A DNA stretch of 64,000 bases from JAAURB01 sp049647265 (GCA_049647265.1 JBARXJ010000015.1:124001-188000); one strand, 5' to 3'. Counted from the stretch's first letter, positions 43,358-53,300 are shown. A program made the numbers and translations. Notes: generated by a model from the letters alone, not told the origin.

Positions 43358-45130
43358 ATGTCAATTGATTCTTCTCCATTAACTGCCGAGCAAAAACAAC
43401 AGATCTCTCAACTCTATCAGCAAGCAGATCGGGCTTTAGAAGCAAAACAGTATGAAGAGGCGATCGCAGTTTATCAGCAAGTTCTGAAGCTTGATTCTCA
43501 GAATGTTAGGGGTTATCAAAAGCTGGGAGAAGTATTAATTCAGGCAGGAAAATTAGAAACTGCTATTTCAGTTTATCAGAAAGCGATTCAACTCGAACCG
43601 AGCTTTTTTTGGTTTTACAATCATTTAGGTGAAATTTTTCTGAAGTTAGGACGTTGGCAAGACGCGATTCCTGTTTATCAAAAAGCAATTGAATTAAATC
43701 CGCAGTTTTTCTGGGCTTATAATAATTTAGGCGAAGCTTTAATTAAGCTTGAGAAGTGGCAAGAGGCGATTCCTATTTATCAAAAAGCAATTGAACTAAA
43801 TCCGCAGTTTTTCTGGGCTTATAATAATTTAGGCGAAGCTTTAATTAAGCAAGGGTTTTGGCAAGAGGCGATTCCTATTTATCAAAAAGCAATTGAATTA
43901 GATTCTAAGTTTGTTTGGGCTTATGCTAATTTAGCAGAGGCTTTTATTCAGTTAGAAAAATGGCAAGCTGCGGCAGAAATCTATAAAATCGCAACACAGC
44001 ATCATCCTAATTTATTCTGGTTACAAGAGAAATATGCAGAGAGTTTAATTCATCTACAACGTTGGCAAGAAGCCGCAACCGTTTTAAATCATGCTATTGA
44101 AATTGAACCAAAATATTATCTGACACATTATAAATTAGGTAAGGTGTTGATGCAATTACAGAACTGGGAAGAGGCGATTAATTGTTTTCAGAAAGTATTA
44201 GAAATAAAGCCTAACTTTAAATCAGCCGAACAGAAACTGCTAGAAGCAACTCAAGCTTTAAGTTATATCCAAAATCCTACTGGAAAAACAGAAATTACTG
44301 AACTAGAATCGATTGATTTCTTAAAGTATTATCCAGTTTGGGGAGAGTCAAGTCACTATATTTTATATCAAACGAAACCACCCAGTAAAAATCCAGAAAC
44401 TAAACGCTTGAATTTAGCGATTCCGCCAAAAGAATTGATGTTTGTCTTCTCAGAAAGCGAAGAATATTATCTTAATTCTGGGGAAGTTCAAATTAGTATA
44501 TTACAAGAAACATTAGAAAAAGCAGGCTATTTTATTCAGTCTGGGAGTCGTATTTTAGACTTTGGTTGTGCCTCTGGACGAATGATCCGACATTTAGAAA
44601 AGTTTTCAGAAAATTGTGAAATTTGGGGAACAGATATTAGTGGAGATTGTATTACTTGGTGTCAACAAAATTTAAGTCCGCCATTTCATTTCTTTATGGC
44701 AACAACTCACCCCCATTTACCCTTTGAAGATAGCTATTTTGATTTAATTTATGCTGGTTCTGTCTTTACCCATATTGATGATTTAGCGGATGCTTGGTTC
44801 TTAGAATTAAGACGAATCTTAAAACCGGGTGGCATGGCTTATGTAACCATTCAAGAACAACATTTAATCAATACAGTTAAAGACTTTTCGGAAGCTTGGT
44901 TAGATCGGAATAATATCTGGTTACCCGATCAAAAAGCAGAATGCTATCGTAAATATCAAGAATATTCTCAATCTAACTTTTCTATGTTTACTCTGGGAAG
45001 AGATACCCGTTCTCTGGTATTCTATGATTTAGATTATTTTAGTCAAAAACGTCAACCTTGGTTTAAAATTGTTGATGTTCGCCGAGAGGCTTATTATTGG
45101 CAAACGGCTGTTTTATTAGAACGACAATAG
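43358..45130 (+). CDS. TPR-repeat protein fused to a class I SAM methyltransferase
   Basis: This is a 590-residue fusion. Residues about 15-300 consist of eight or so 34-residue TPR units (e.g. AIPVYQKAIELNPQFFWAYNNLGEA). Residues about 380-590 form a methyltransferase with motif I ILDFGCASGRMIRHL, an acidic post-I GTDISGDCI, LPFEDSYFDLIYAGS and ILKPGGMAYVTI. The TPRs probably bind the substrate or a protein partner. Two neighbouring TPR units are nearly identical at DNA level. The acceptor is unknown; such fusions often sit with glycan or peptide synthesis genes, but here the next genes are two GST-family proteins. Confidence 0.85.
   Translation: MSIDSSPLTAEQKQQISQLYQQADRALEAKQYEEAIAVYQQVLKLDSQNVRGYQKLGEVLIQAGKLETAISVYQKAIQLEPSFFWFYNHLGEIFLKLGRWQDAIPVYQKAIELNPQFFWAYNNLGEALIKLEKWQEAIPIYQKAIELNPQFFWAYNNLGEALIKQGFWQEAIPIYQKAIELDSKFVWAYANLAEAFIQLEKWQAAAEIYKIATQHHPNLFWLQEKYAESLIHLQRWQEAATVLNHAIEIEPKYYLTHYKLGKVLMQLQNWEEAINCFQKVLEIKPNFKSAEQKLLEATQALSYIQNPTGKTEITELESIDFLKYYPVWGESSHYILYQTKPPSKNPETKRLNLAIPPKELMFVFSESEEYYLNSGEVQISILQETLEKAGYFIQSGSRILDFGCASGRMIRHLEKFSENCEIWGTDISGDCITWCQQNLSPPFHFFMATTHPHLPFEDSYFDLIYAGSVFTHIDDLADAWFLELRRILKPGGMAYVTIQEQHLINTVKDFSEAWLDRNNIWLPDQKAECYRKYQEYSQSNFSMFTLGRDTRSLVFYDLDYFSQKRQPWFKIVDVRREAYYWQTAVLLERQ
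43674..43849 (+). repeat. 102-bp near-identical TPR duplication
   Basis: A 74-bp block at 43674-43747 recurs at 43776-43849, offset 102 bp (34 codons), with one T/C difference. It indicates a very recent TPR-unit duplication or gene conversion. Confidence 0.85.
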
Positions 45131-45151
45131 TAAATAGAAATTAATCAAATC

Positions 45152-45754
45152 ATGCTGAAATTATATGAATATCCGCCTTCTGGAAACTGTTATAAAATTA
45201 GACTGCTATTGACTCAGTTAGAAATACCCTTTGAACGAATTTCTATTGATATTGTTAAAGGAGAAACTCGCACCCCTGAATTCTTAGAAAAAAATCCTAA
45301 TGGTAAAATTCCATTGCTAGAATTAGAAGCGGAAAAGTATTTAGCAGAATCTAATGCAATTATCTATTATTTCAGTCAAAATACGCCTTTTTTCCCAACA
45401 GAACCGTTTGAACAAGCGCAAGTCATGCAATGGATGTTTTTTGAACAATATAGTCATGAACCGAATATTGCAACTTCTCGTTATTGGATATCGGTTTTAG
45501 GAAAAGCAGAAGAATATAAAGAGGCATTGCAACAGAAGCATAAAGCAGGAAATATGGCATTATCTGTGATGGAAGAACATCTGAAAAAACATGAATTTTT
45601 TGTTGGCAATTCTTATAGTATTGCTGATATTTGTTTATTTGCTTACACTCATGTCGCCGATGAAGGTGGATTTAATTTAACTCAATTTCCGCAAATTGAA
45701 AATTGGATTCAGCGAGTCAAACAAAAACCCAAATATATTCCTATTACACAATAA
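45152..45754 (+). CDS. Glutathione S-transferase family protein
   Basis: This is a 200-residue protein with the thioredoxin-like GST N-terminal domain (LKLYEYPPSGNCYKIRLLL, NPNGKIPLLELE, LAESNAIIYYFS, the last being the Glu-Ser glutathione-binding signature) and an all-helical C-terminal domain. Length is typical. The catalytic residue could be a Tyr or Ser near the N-terminus (Y6 or S10 by position). The substrate is unknown. It starts 21 bp after the TPR-methyltransferase gene, so they are probably cotranscribed. Confidence 0.88.
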   Translation: MLKLYEYPPSGNCYKIRLLLTQLEIPFERISIDIVKGETRTPEFLEKNPNGKIPLLELEAEKYLAESNAIIYYFSQNTPFFPTEPFEQAQVMQWMFFEQYSHEPNIATSRYWISVLGKAEEYKEALQQKHKAGNMALSVMEEHLKKHEFFVGNSYSIADICLFAYTHVADEGGFNLTQFPQIENWIQRVKQKPKYIPITQ

Positions 45755-45799
45755 AACTGAAGATATAAATTAACCATTTTATAAAATTGAATCAATATA

Positions 45800-46471
45800 A
45801 TGCTACTATTACAATTCAGTACCTCTCAATACTGCCGCAAAGCCAGACTTGCTTTAGGATATAAAAAGATAGATTATCAGGTAGAAAATCTAACCCCTGG
45901 AGTTCATATTTTTAAGTTAAAACCGTTAACCGGATTAACCACAGTTCCTGTATTATTACCTCAACAACAGGATCAACCTGAAGTGATTGCAGACTCTTCT
46001 AATATTTTTCAATATTTAGAGTCCTATTGTCCACAACCCCCTTTATTTTTAAGCGATCCACAGCAACAAACTCAGGCATTACTGTTAGAAGATTGGCTGG
46101 ATGAAAGCATTGGCACAGCCATAAGATTTGTTTACTATGACTACCGCGCAGGAGAAGGCAAACAGATCGATCCCTCCTGGTTTAGTCAATTGGTGATTCA
46201 GGTGGTGCGGCGACAATATAATATCAATACTGCGGCAGTAAAATTAGCAACACAACGGCTAGAACTGGCATTTGAAGTGTTAAAATTGTGGGAAGATCAG
46301 GCTTATTTAGTCGGCGATCGCCTCAGCTTTGTCGATTTAACAGCGGCTGCACTACTAAGTCCTCTGGCGCTTTTGCCTCAATACCGCGATCGCTATCCTT
46401 GGATATTTCAACGCATCAGAGACGTTCATCACCTCTGTCACGAACCCTTACCACCCGGTTTGGCAGATTAG
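45800..46471 (+). CDS. Divergent glutathione S-transferase-like protein
   Basis: This 223-residue protein has a GST-type N-terminus (LLLQFSTSQYCRKARLALGYK) with Cys at position 12 and VIADSSNIFQYLESY as the Asp/Ser binding segment. The C-terminal helical domain continues to FVDLTAAALLSPLALLP, a usual GST end. The SxxC-like N-terminus resembles Cys-type or glutaredoxin-like GSTs. It shares little sequence with its neighbour, so it is not a recent duplicate. It is the third gene of the TPR-methyltransferase / GST / GST run. Confidence 0.82.
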   Translation: MLLLQFSTSQYCRKARLALGYKKIDYQVENLTPGVHIFKLKPLTGLTTVPVLLPQQQDQPEVIADSSNIFQYLESYCPQPPLFLSDPQQQTQALLLEDWLDESIGTAIRFVYYDYRAGEGKQIDPSWFSQLVIQVVRRQYNINTAAVKLATQRLELAFEVLKLWEDQAYLVGDRLSFVDLTAAALLSPLALLPQYRDRYPWIFQRIRDVHHLCHEPLPPGLAD

Positions 46472-46803
46472 TTATTTGTTCTTTGTCCTTTGTTACTAAT
46501 GGGGACAATCATCAAGGCTATTGAGAGAAACGACTGCAAAGCTGCTGACTACCGACTTGCTGATGAGCAATAGCCAATAACTAAGAATAAAGAACCAATG
46601 ACCATTATGTATAGTTGTGTTAACATTCCTGCAATGAAATAGTCGATCCTTATCCTTAGATAGGTTGACTGTTTTACTGTTGTGTGAGTCATGAAATTTA
46701 TCGATAGACAACAGCACAGCCTTTCAAAATTGTGAAACAATGTAAATCAATATTACCCTTTCGTTTGATAGTAATCTGTTTGTAGTAGCGCGTTTTAAGA
46801 CCC
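46472..46803. other. 332-bp gap upstream of glgB
   Basis: No gene is present. It has filler of the TAAGAATAAAGAACCAATGACC type near 46580-46602. The glgB promoter must lie here, but no box is certain. Confidence 0.3.
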
Positions 46804-49116
46804 ATGACCATTGCATTAGATCAAATTGACCGCATTGTTTGGAACCAACACCATGACCCGTTTGAAGTCCTCGGCCCCCACAAAATTGAGCAAGATGGCA
46901 AAACCCAGTGGGCCGTCCGAGCCTATTTACCCGATGCAGATGCAGCATGGGTCATTTTACCCGAACAACGAGAAGAATACGCAATGCAGTCGGTTCATAA
47001 CCCTCACTTTTTTGAGTGTTTAATAGAAGTTTCCGAACTAGCTAACTACCAACTTCGCTACAAGCAGGGAGACCATGAACGGGTGATTTATGACCCTTAT
47101 GCGTTTCGTTCTGCTAAGTTAACTGATTTAGATGTTCATCTGTTTGCTGAAGGAAATCATCACCGTATTTACGAAAAACTCGGCGCTCATTTAATCACCC
47201 TTAACGGCGTGAGTGGAGTTTATTTCGCGGTTTGGGCCCCCAATGCTCGTAACGTTTCCCTTCTGGGTGACTTCAATAATTGGGATGGCCGCCAACACCA
47301 AATGCGGAAGTTTGGCAACGGAATATGGGAACTGTTTATCCCGGAAGCAGGCGTTGGAACATCTTATAAATACGAAATTAAAAACTGGGAAGGACATATC
47401 TACGAAAAATCCGATCCCTACGGTTATTATCAGGAAGTCCGTCCGAAAACCGCTTCTATTGTCTCTAATTTAGATAAATATCAATGGAATGATGCCGACT
47501 GGATGGAAAAACGCCGTCATACGGATCAGTTGACTCAACCCGTCTCGGTGTATGAATGTCATTTAGGGTCTTGGAACCGCGCCTCGATGGCTGAACCCAA
47601 TGTGTTACCCGATGGCACGGTTGAACCCGCCATTCAAGCAGTTGAACTCGATCCAGGTGGCCGTTACTTAACCTACCGCGAGTTAGCCGAACAGTTAGTT
47701 CCTTACGTCAAAAACTTAGGCTTTACTCATATTGAACTGTTACCGATCGCGGAATTTCCCTTTGATGGATCTTGGGGATATCAGGTTACGGGGTATTATG
47801 CGCCGACTTCTCGGTTTGGTTCCCCGGAAGACTTCATGTATTTTGTGGATGAATGCCATAAAAACGATATTGGTGTGATCGTTGACTGGGTACCGGGACA
47901 TTTCCCTAAGGATGGACATGGTTTAGCCTTCTTTGATGGTAGTCACCTGTACGAATATGCAGATCCTCGCATTGGCGAACACAAAGAATGGGGAACTTTA
48001 GTCTTTGACTATGGCCGCAATGAAGTCCGTAACTTCCTGGTGGCAAACGCTTTATTCTGGTTTGATAAATACCATATTGACGGGATGCGGGTAGATGCGG
48101 TGGCTTCGATGTTATACCGTAACTATTTACGTGAAGATGGAGCATGGGTTGCCAACCATTACGGTGGTGCGGAACATATCGAAGCGGCTGATTTCTTGCG
48201 GCAAACTAATCATGTAGTTTTCAGCTATTATCCCGGTTTATTGTCTATTGCCGAAGAGTCTACTTCCTGGCCGATGGTAACCTGGCCGACTTATACCGGT
48301 GGGTTAGGCTTCAACCTCAAGTGGAATATGGGGTGGATGCACGATATGCTGGAATACTTCGAGATGGACCCCTGGTTCCGTCAGTTCCATCAAAATAATA
48401 TCACCTTCAGTATGTGGTACAACCACAGCGAGAACTTCATGCTGGCGTTGTCTCATGATGAAGTCGTGCATCTGAAGAAGAATATGTTAGGCAAAATGCC
48501 AGGGGATGATTGGCAAAAGTTTGCTAACGTTCGCTGTTTGTTTGCCTATATGTTTGCTCATCCAGGTAAGAAAACCCTATTTATGGGAATGGAATTTCCC
48601 CAATGGAATGAGTGGAATGTTTGGGGAAGCTTACAATGGGAACTACTGCAATACCCCAGCCATCAAGGGATGCAGCGCTTCTTCAAGAATTTAAACCATC
48701 TTTACCGCACCGAACCTTCTCTATATGAACAGGACTTCAATGAGGAAGGGTTCACCTGGATTGATTGTAGCGATAATAGCCATAGTGTGGTGTCGTTTAT
48801 TCGACGAGCCAAAGATACAGACGATTTTACCGTTGTCATTTGTAACTTTACCCCTCAACCCCATAGCCATTATCGCATTGGTGTTCCTGAACCCGGATTT
48901 TATACCGAATTATTCAATAGTGATGCCGGGGAATATGGCGGTAGCAACATGGGGAACTTAGGCGGAAAATGGACAGAGGAATGGTGGCTGCATAACTATC
49001 CCTATTCTATCGATCTGTGTATCCCTCCCTTGGGTGTATTGGTGTTTAAGTTAGACCGACCCAAAACCGAAGCGGCTTATAACCCAACTGAGGAAGCAGA
49101 AGTCAACGAAGGTTAA
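46804..49116 (+). CDS. glgB: 1,4-alpha-glucan branching enzyme
   Basis: GlgB adds alpha-1,6 branches to glycogen. The 770-residue chain is normal for cyanobacteria, with N-terminal CBM48 modules (about 120-215, VSLLGDFNNWDGR) and a GH13 barrel. Visible catalytic residues are D431 in GMRVDAVASML, E484 in IAEESTSWP and the HD pair in LSHDEVVH near 552. Other GH13 marks are DWVPGHFPKD. The C-terminal beta domain ends in VLVFKLDRP. It is a single gene with a C/G-run hairpin downstream. Confidence 0.96.
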   Translation: MTIALDQIDRIVWNQHHDPFEVLGPHKIEQDGKTQWAVRAYLPDADAAWVILPEQREEYAMQSVHNPHFFECLIEVSELANYQLRYKQGDHERVIYDPYAFRSAKLTDLDVHLFAEGNHHRIYEKLGAHLITLNGVSGVYFAVWAPNARNVSLLGDFNNWDGRQHQMRKFGNGIWELFIPEAGVGTSYKYEIKNWEGHIYEKSDPYGYYQEVRPKTASIVSNLDKYQWNDADWMEKRRHTDQLTQPVSVYECHLGSWNRASMAEPNVLPDGTVEPAIQAVELDPGGRYLTYRELAEQLVPYVKNLGFTHIELLPIAEFPFDGSWGYQVTGYYAPTSRFGSPEDFMYFVDECHKNDIGVIVDWVPGHFPKDGHGLAFFDGSHLYEYADPRIGEHKEWGTLVFDYGRNEVRNFLVANALFWFDKYHIDGMRVDAVASMLYRNYLREDGAWVANHYGGAEHIEAADFLRQTNHVVFSYYPGLLSIAEESTSWPMVTWPTYTGGLGFNLKWNMGWMHDMLEYFEMDPWFRQFHQNNITFSMWYNHSENFMLALSHDEVVHLKKNMLGKMPGDDWQKFANVRCLFAYMFAHPGKKTLFMGMEFPQWNEWNVWGSLQWELLQYPSHQGMQRFFKNLNHLYRTEPSLYEQDFNEEGFTWIDCSDNSHSVVSFIRRAKDTDDFTVVICNFTPQPHSHYRIGVPEPGFYTELFNSDAGEYGGSNMGNLGGKWTEEWWLHNYPYSIDLCIPPLGVLVFKLDRPKTEAAYNPTEEAEVNEG

Positions 49117-49132
49117 GTTTTATCCCCCCTAA

Positions 49133-49152
49133 CCCCCCTTAAAAAAGGGGGG
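49133..49152. terminator. C-run/G-run hairpin after glgB
   Basis: Arms CCCCCCTT (49133-49140) and AAGGGGGG (49145-49152) pair perfectly around an AAAA loop, 17 bp past the glgB stop. It is a hairpin of a kind widely repeated in cyanobacterial genomes. It may act as a terminator, though no T-run follows on the plus strand. Confidence 0.5.
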
Positions 49153-49250
49153 ACAAGAGGAGGAAAACGACAGGCTGTCTGTTGATTGAATTGAGGATTT
49201 TACCTATAATCTTTATTCACAATTTTTAGAAACAGAAGAGCCAGGGTCAA

Positions 49251-49715
49251 ATGAAATTCGTCTTCAAATCATTACTATTAACAGCGGCATTATTCAGCAT
49301 CACAACCGTGCCAAATTTAAGCGGCATTGCAGATGAGTCTCACAGTCATGGTCAAGGTCATGGCAGCATGGATCACAGTCACGAACCTGTTGAAGTTCCT
49401 GCTGGTCAGCCAGTGCCGCAAGTTGATTTAGTGGTTCATTCTGATGCCGTCCAAGGCTGGAATTTAGAGGTGAAAGTATCTAATTTTGAGTTTACCCCGA
49501 GTCAAACCAATCAAGCTGATGATATGAGTGGAGGACACGCTCACTTGTATATTAATGGAGAAAAGGTCACCCGAATTTATAGTAATTGGTATTATCTCAA
49601 AAATTTAGAACCCGGTGAAAATCAGGTTCGAGTCACGTTGAATACTAATGGTCATAAGGCTTTATATTCTCAAGGTCAACCCATCGAAGATACTGAGATG
49701 ATTCAAGTTCGTTAA
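49251..49715 (+). CDS. Secreted His-rich protein, possible metal binder
   Basis: This 154-residue protein has a signal peptide (KFVFKSLLLTAALFSITTV, cleavage probably near residue 25). The mature N-terminus carries a His-rich patch, HSHGQGHGSMDHSH (7 His in about 15 residues), that could bind Cu, Zn or Ni. A beta-rich domain follows with GGHAHLYINGEKVTRIY, again with His. I do not recognise a named family; it resembles small cyanobacterial periplasmic proteins that precede metal transport loci, but here no transporter is adjacent. Its periplasmic place is inferred. Confidence 0.72.
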   Translation: MKFVFKSLLLTAALFSITTVPNLSGIADESHSHGQGHGSMDHSHEPVEVPAGQPVPQVDLVVHSDAVQGWNLEVKVSNFEFTPSQTNQADDMSGGHAHLYINGEKVTRIYSNWYYLKNLEPGENQVRVTLNTNGHKALYSQGQPIEDTEMIQVR

Positions 49716-49727
49716 AAAATTCTCAAT

Positions 49728-49754
49728 AAAAAAGTAGCCTACTGTGGCTACCTT
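49728..49754 (-). terminator. Likely terminator for the tRNA nucleotidyltransferase gene
   Basis: On the minus strand, GTAGCC-ACAGTA-GGCTAC (49751-49734) is followed by six T residues (49733-49728). It lies about 200 bp past the stop of the minus-strand gene at 49948. On the plus strand no T-run follows. Confidence 0.5.
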
Positions 49755-49947
49755 GTAAGAGAGCTGTTAAAGACAGATGGACATCATTCAAGAATGCTAC
49801 ACATAATCAAGCAACCCGCTGAATCGGATGAACTTTTTACTTCTGACATTCTTCTTATAGAATAATGGTATCAGAGCCGTCTTGTCTTCAAGATTGAGTA
49901 AAGATCGTAGGTATTTTGGTAAAGGATTGATAAAGGGTGTCTGACCC

Positions 49948-52701
49948 CTACGTCTTTTCCAAGGGATAATTACTCAGGATAAAAGCTTCTGCCTCGGTGT
50001 TATCGCTGACAAAACCATCCAAAGTTGCCGCTAAGACATCCTCAAGCATCTGCTTAAATTGTTGACTGGGTTTATATCCTAATGCTTTTAGGTCATTACC
50101 ATTTAACAACGGTTTAACGGTTGACCATTTGGTTAAATATTGCCAGATATTTTGTCGCACAAACCGCTCACTTTGTACCGAAATCAAAATCAGTAACGGT
50201 AGATCATAAGGTTTAAATAATTTCACAAATTGACTCGGACGTTGACAGTCAGAAATTGATTGATTAATTTCTATTTTACTCTGCTCAAGCTGTTGGAGTC
50301 GTTTAATATTATCAGATGGCAGTTGTAAGGATTCTGCTACAATTTTACGGTATTGCGGAGCTAAATGGGCTAAAATCACATCTAGTCGAGTTTGCCAATG
50401 TACAAGCTGATTTTCATTTTTGTCAAATTGTCTCAAACAGCGATCTACTAAACGAATATTTCGCCAAAGTTGTTGATCTAATTCTAAGCTGGGATGGATA
50501 CATCGCAATGCTTTTAATTCCCCTAAAAGCTGTAAAGCGGGTTGCCAGTAACTGGCTTGTAAAATATACTTCAATTCACTTTTTAGGCGAGTTTCTAAAG
50601 CGGGGGCTCTTTGAGGTTTATCTGAAGCAGAATCTTGATGCCATTTCTTCTCATAAACACCACTACTAATGGCATAATGAATATACTCTTTTGTTTGAGT
50701 TTCTATCTCAAATTTTAAACGCACTGCAAACCGTACCGCCCGATAAATTCGCGTTGGATCTTCGATAAAACTATTGGCGTGTAAAACCCGAATTAGACGA
50801 TTTTGCAAGTCAGAAATTCCCCCAAAAAAGTCTAATAATTCACCCGAATTAGGAGAGGTTAACTTCAAAGCTAAGGCATTAATTGTAAAATCTCTGCGAT
50901 ATAAATCTTGCCTAATTGAACTCGCTTCTACTTCTGGATTTGCGGCTGGATAAGGATAAAATTCTGTTCTTGCTGTTGCGATATCTATCCAAAGAGAATC
51001 AAAAGTTGGGTCATTATGCCACAATAAAGCGGCGGTTTGAAATTGCCCATGAATTTCTAATCTGGCAGCCGGATAAGATTGTTGTATTGCTTTTCCCAAG
51101 GCTACAGCCGGAGGATGTTTTTCGACTTCATTTTGAGATAAAGAATAACAGCCATCTACCACTAAATCTAAATCGGTTAATAATAATTTTTCTTCAGGTT
51201 TTGCTAAGAGTACATCTCGAACTGCGCCGCCGACTAAATACAGTTGTAATCCTTTTTTTTCTGCTTGTTGAGCTATTTTTCTTAGGAGGATTAATAAATG
51301 GGGGTTAATTCGACTCTCTAAGCGAGATTGCAGAGCATATACATCAACACTTTGATTATTTTCAGAAGCGTTAATCTCTTGAGTTTTTTGTTGCTGATGT
51401 AGTTGCCGTAACACATCCGTTCTTGTCACAATTCCGACTAAATTATCTGCTTCTAATACGGGTAATCTGCCAATATCATAAGTCACCATTAATGACTCAA
51501 TTTCCGGTAACGTTGTGTCTGGTTTAATTGTTTTTAATTGAGGGGTCATATAGCCTTTTACAGGCGCATGGTTAAAGCCATGATGTAAGGCAATATCAAG
51601 ATCTCGACGAGAAATAATTCCAACGAGTTTATCCTGTTGATTAACAATAGATAATCCCGAATGACCATAACGTAGTAAAATACGATGAGCTTCTGATATT
51701 GTAGTCTCAGGACGAATAGTCCGCACCGGAGAAGACATGATTTCACGGGCGGTTAAAGGCTGAGGAATTTGTGCTTTTAATTGTTCGACTAATTCTTGTA
51801 AACTTTCAGTATAATTCACCTCTTTTAAAACAACAGATGCGGCTTGAGTATGTCCGCCTCCGCCTAAGGGTTGAAACAGTTGATTTAAGTCTGTTCCTTC
51901 AATACGCGATCGCCCAATAATCGTTAATCGTTTATCCTCACCATTCTTTAAAAAATAACGATTTCCCAGTAAAATAGCATCAGTTTCGGTTAAGTCTAAA
52001 AGTTGAGAGGTTAAACTCGATAAACCGGGAATAAATTGATCGGTTTCCAGTAAAACCCAAGCGACTGTATATCCTCGAGTCGTTACTTTTTTGAGTTGTT
52101 CTAAAGCAAGACTTAATAAATCTTGTAATTGAGGCGATAAACCCGGTTCTACATAATCTGCAATTACCGATAAGCTAGCTCCTTTTTCCATTAACCAAGC
52201 CAGCGCATAAGCGTCTCTAGGGGTGGTTTGATCGAATGTTAAAGAACCCGTATCGACATGAATTCCGAGCGCCATTACTGTGGCTTCTGCGGGGCTTAAA
52301 TGATTAACTCTATCCTGTTTAATTTGTTCAACAATTAAAGTAGTCGTTGCACCCACTGCTTCAATTTGAGTCAAACTCGCAGGAATATCAGACGCAATAT
52401 TAAAATGATGATCGTAAACGTTTATTTCGTTAATTTGAGGCAAATTAAACCACTCGCTGGCTTTTCCTAAACGCTGTTTATTTTGAGTATCCACAACTGT
52501 TAATTGTCGGATTTGTTCGGGGATAACAGATCGCCTTTCTATCATCGCAAATTCATCTCGATGTAGTGCTAAGAAATCCTTAACAGCCGGATGACAACCT
52601 CCAGTTAACACAATCTTACTACCCGGACATAATTTAGTGACCCCGACAGCAGCGCCGAGTGCATCAAAATCTGCGGTTGTATGACAGAGAATTAAGTGCA
52701 T
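49948..52701 (-). CDS. DHH-CBS-tRNA nucleotidyltransferase fusion (A-adding/CCA type)
   Basis: This 917-residue protein combines three modules. Residues about 1-310 are a DHH/DHHA1 phosphoesterase (TADFDALGAAV, NVYDHHFN, GGGGHTQAAS). Residues about 315-435 are two CBS domains (REIMSSPVRTIRP, VKGYMTPQLKTIKP). Residues about 460-900 are a class II nucleotidyltransferase of the PcnB/Cca type with LYLVGGAVRDVLL, the catalytic DLD in LLTDLDLVVDG, and RRDFTINALAL. In bacteria with split CCA synthesis, this DHH-CBS fusion is associated with the A-adding enzyme; whether this one adds A only or full CCA cannot be told by eye. DHH may remove modified nucleotides or act as nuclease. Confidence 0.85.
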   Translation of the reverse strand: MHLILCHTTADFDALGAAVGVTKLCPGSKIVLTGGCHPAVKDFLALHRDEFAMIERRSVIPEQIRQLTVVDTQNKQRLGKASEWFNLPQINEINVYDHHFNIASDIPASLTQIEAVGATTTLIVEQIKQDRVNHLSPAEATVMALGIHVDTGSLTFDQTTPRDAYALAWLMEKGASLSVIADYVEPGLSPQLQDLLSLALEQLKKVTTRGYTVAWVLLETDQFIPGLSSLTSQLLDLTETDAILLGNRYFLKNGEDKRLTIIGRSRIEGTDLNQLFQPLGGGGHTQAASVVLKEVNYTESLQELVEQLKAQIPQPLTAREIMSSPVRTIRPETTISEAHRILLRYGHSGLSIVNQQDKLVGIISRRDLDIALHHGFNHAPVKGYMTPQLKTIKPDTTLPEIESLMVTYDIGRLPVLEADNLVGIVTRTDVLRQLHQQQKTQEINASENNQSVDVYALQSRLESRINPHLLILLRKIAQQAEKKGLQLYLVGGAVRDVLLAKPEEKLLLTDLDLVVDGCYSLSQNEVEKHPPAVALGKAIQQSYPAARLEIHGQFQTAALLWHNDPTFDSLWIDIATARTEFYPYPAANPEVEASSIRQDLYRRDFTINALALKLTSPNSGELLDFFGGISDLQNRLIRVLHANSFIEDPTRIYRAVRFAVRLKFEIETQTKEYIHYAISSGVYEKKWHQDSASDKPQRAPALETRLKSELKYILQASYWQPALQLLGELKALRCIHPSLELDQQLWRNIRLVDRCLRQFDKNENQLVHWQTRLDVILAHLAPQYRKIVAESLQLPSDNIKRLQQLEQSKIEINQSISDCQRPSQFVKLFKPYDLPLLILISVQSERFVRQNIWQYLTKWSTVKPLLNGNDLKALGYKPSQQFKQMLEDVLAATLDGFVSDNTEAEAFILSNYPLEKT

Positions 52702-52871
52702 ATTGTCCAGGTGAATTAGCTTTTAAGCAATTGATAGAGGTAACATCTACTGTCTATTATTTTAAGGCGAGATGGTGTAAAAATAAAGAGAGTTTAATTT
52801 GATAGCAATTACTTTTAGTTTAAACCCTCATTATTTAATAATTCAAAGTGAATCAATAATAATTTATTCAA

Positions 52872-53108
52872 TTAAAACGAGGGGGGATTATCCATCAAAG
52901 CAGTAAACATTTTCTCAAAGTTTTGACGAAATACCACAGCTAGTACACCACAAAGTAGTGTAACAACAGTCATTACCGACCAATAGTGACTAATTTGCCA
53001 AACTCCAGCAAATAACATAAAAGTTAACCATCCGGCAGCCGCACCACCTAAAAAGTTTAGGGTAATTGCTTTCATTTGATTTATAAACCGAGGTGATTTT
53101 GATTCCAT
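52872..53108 (-). CDS. Small membrane protein of unknown function
   Basis: This 78-residue protein has two hydrophobic helices (residues about 17-36, LGGAAAGWLTFMLFAGV, and 42-60, VMTVVTLLCGVLAVVF) and a short charged tail. The start ATG at 53108 is preceded by AGGAGAAAAACAA, a good ribosome binding site, which supports it as a real gene. No family is recognised. It lies between the nucleotidyltransferase gene and the ABC exporter, 200 bp or so from each. Confidence 0.65.
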   Translation of the reverse strand: MESKSPRFINQMKAITLNFLGGAAAGWLTFMLFAGVWQISHYWSVMTVVTLLCGVLAVVFRQNFEKMFTALMDNPPSF

Positions 53109-53268
53109 TTGTTTTTCTCCTGTATTTCTTCAATTGATTTACTTTCATATTTTAACAAAATTATACTATTTTCAGCTATAGTCATAAGCCAGAAAAGTTT
53201 CTGACTCTTCTCATAGCAATTTTCTCATTTATAGGGCAATATGGATTGATGATTAACTTTTAAAATTG

Positions 53269-53300
53269 TAGGGTGTGTCTGTCAGACGCAGCACATACCC
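53269..53300. repeat. Short hairpin repeat TGTAGGGTGTGTCTGTC type
   Basis: Perfect hairpin GTCTG-T-CAGAC at 53277-53287 within GGGTGTG...ATACCC flanks. A degenerate relative is seen at about 34204. The form is a common dispersed repeat in cyanobacteria. Confidence 0.4.
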
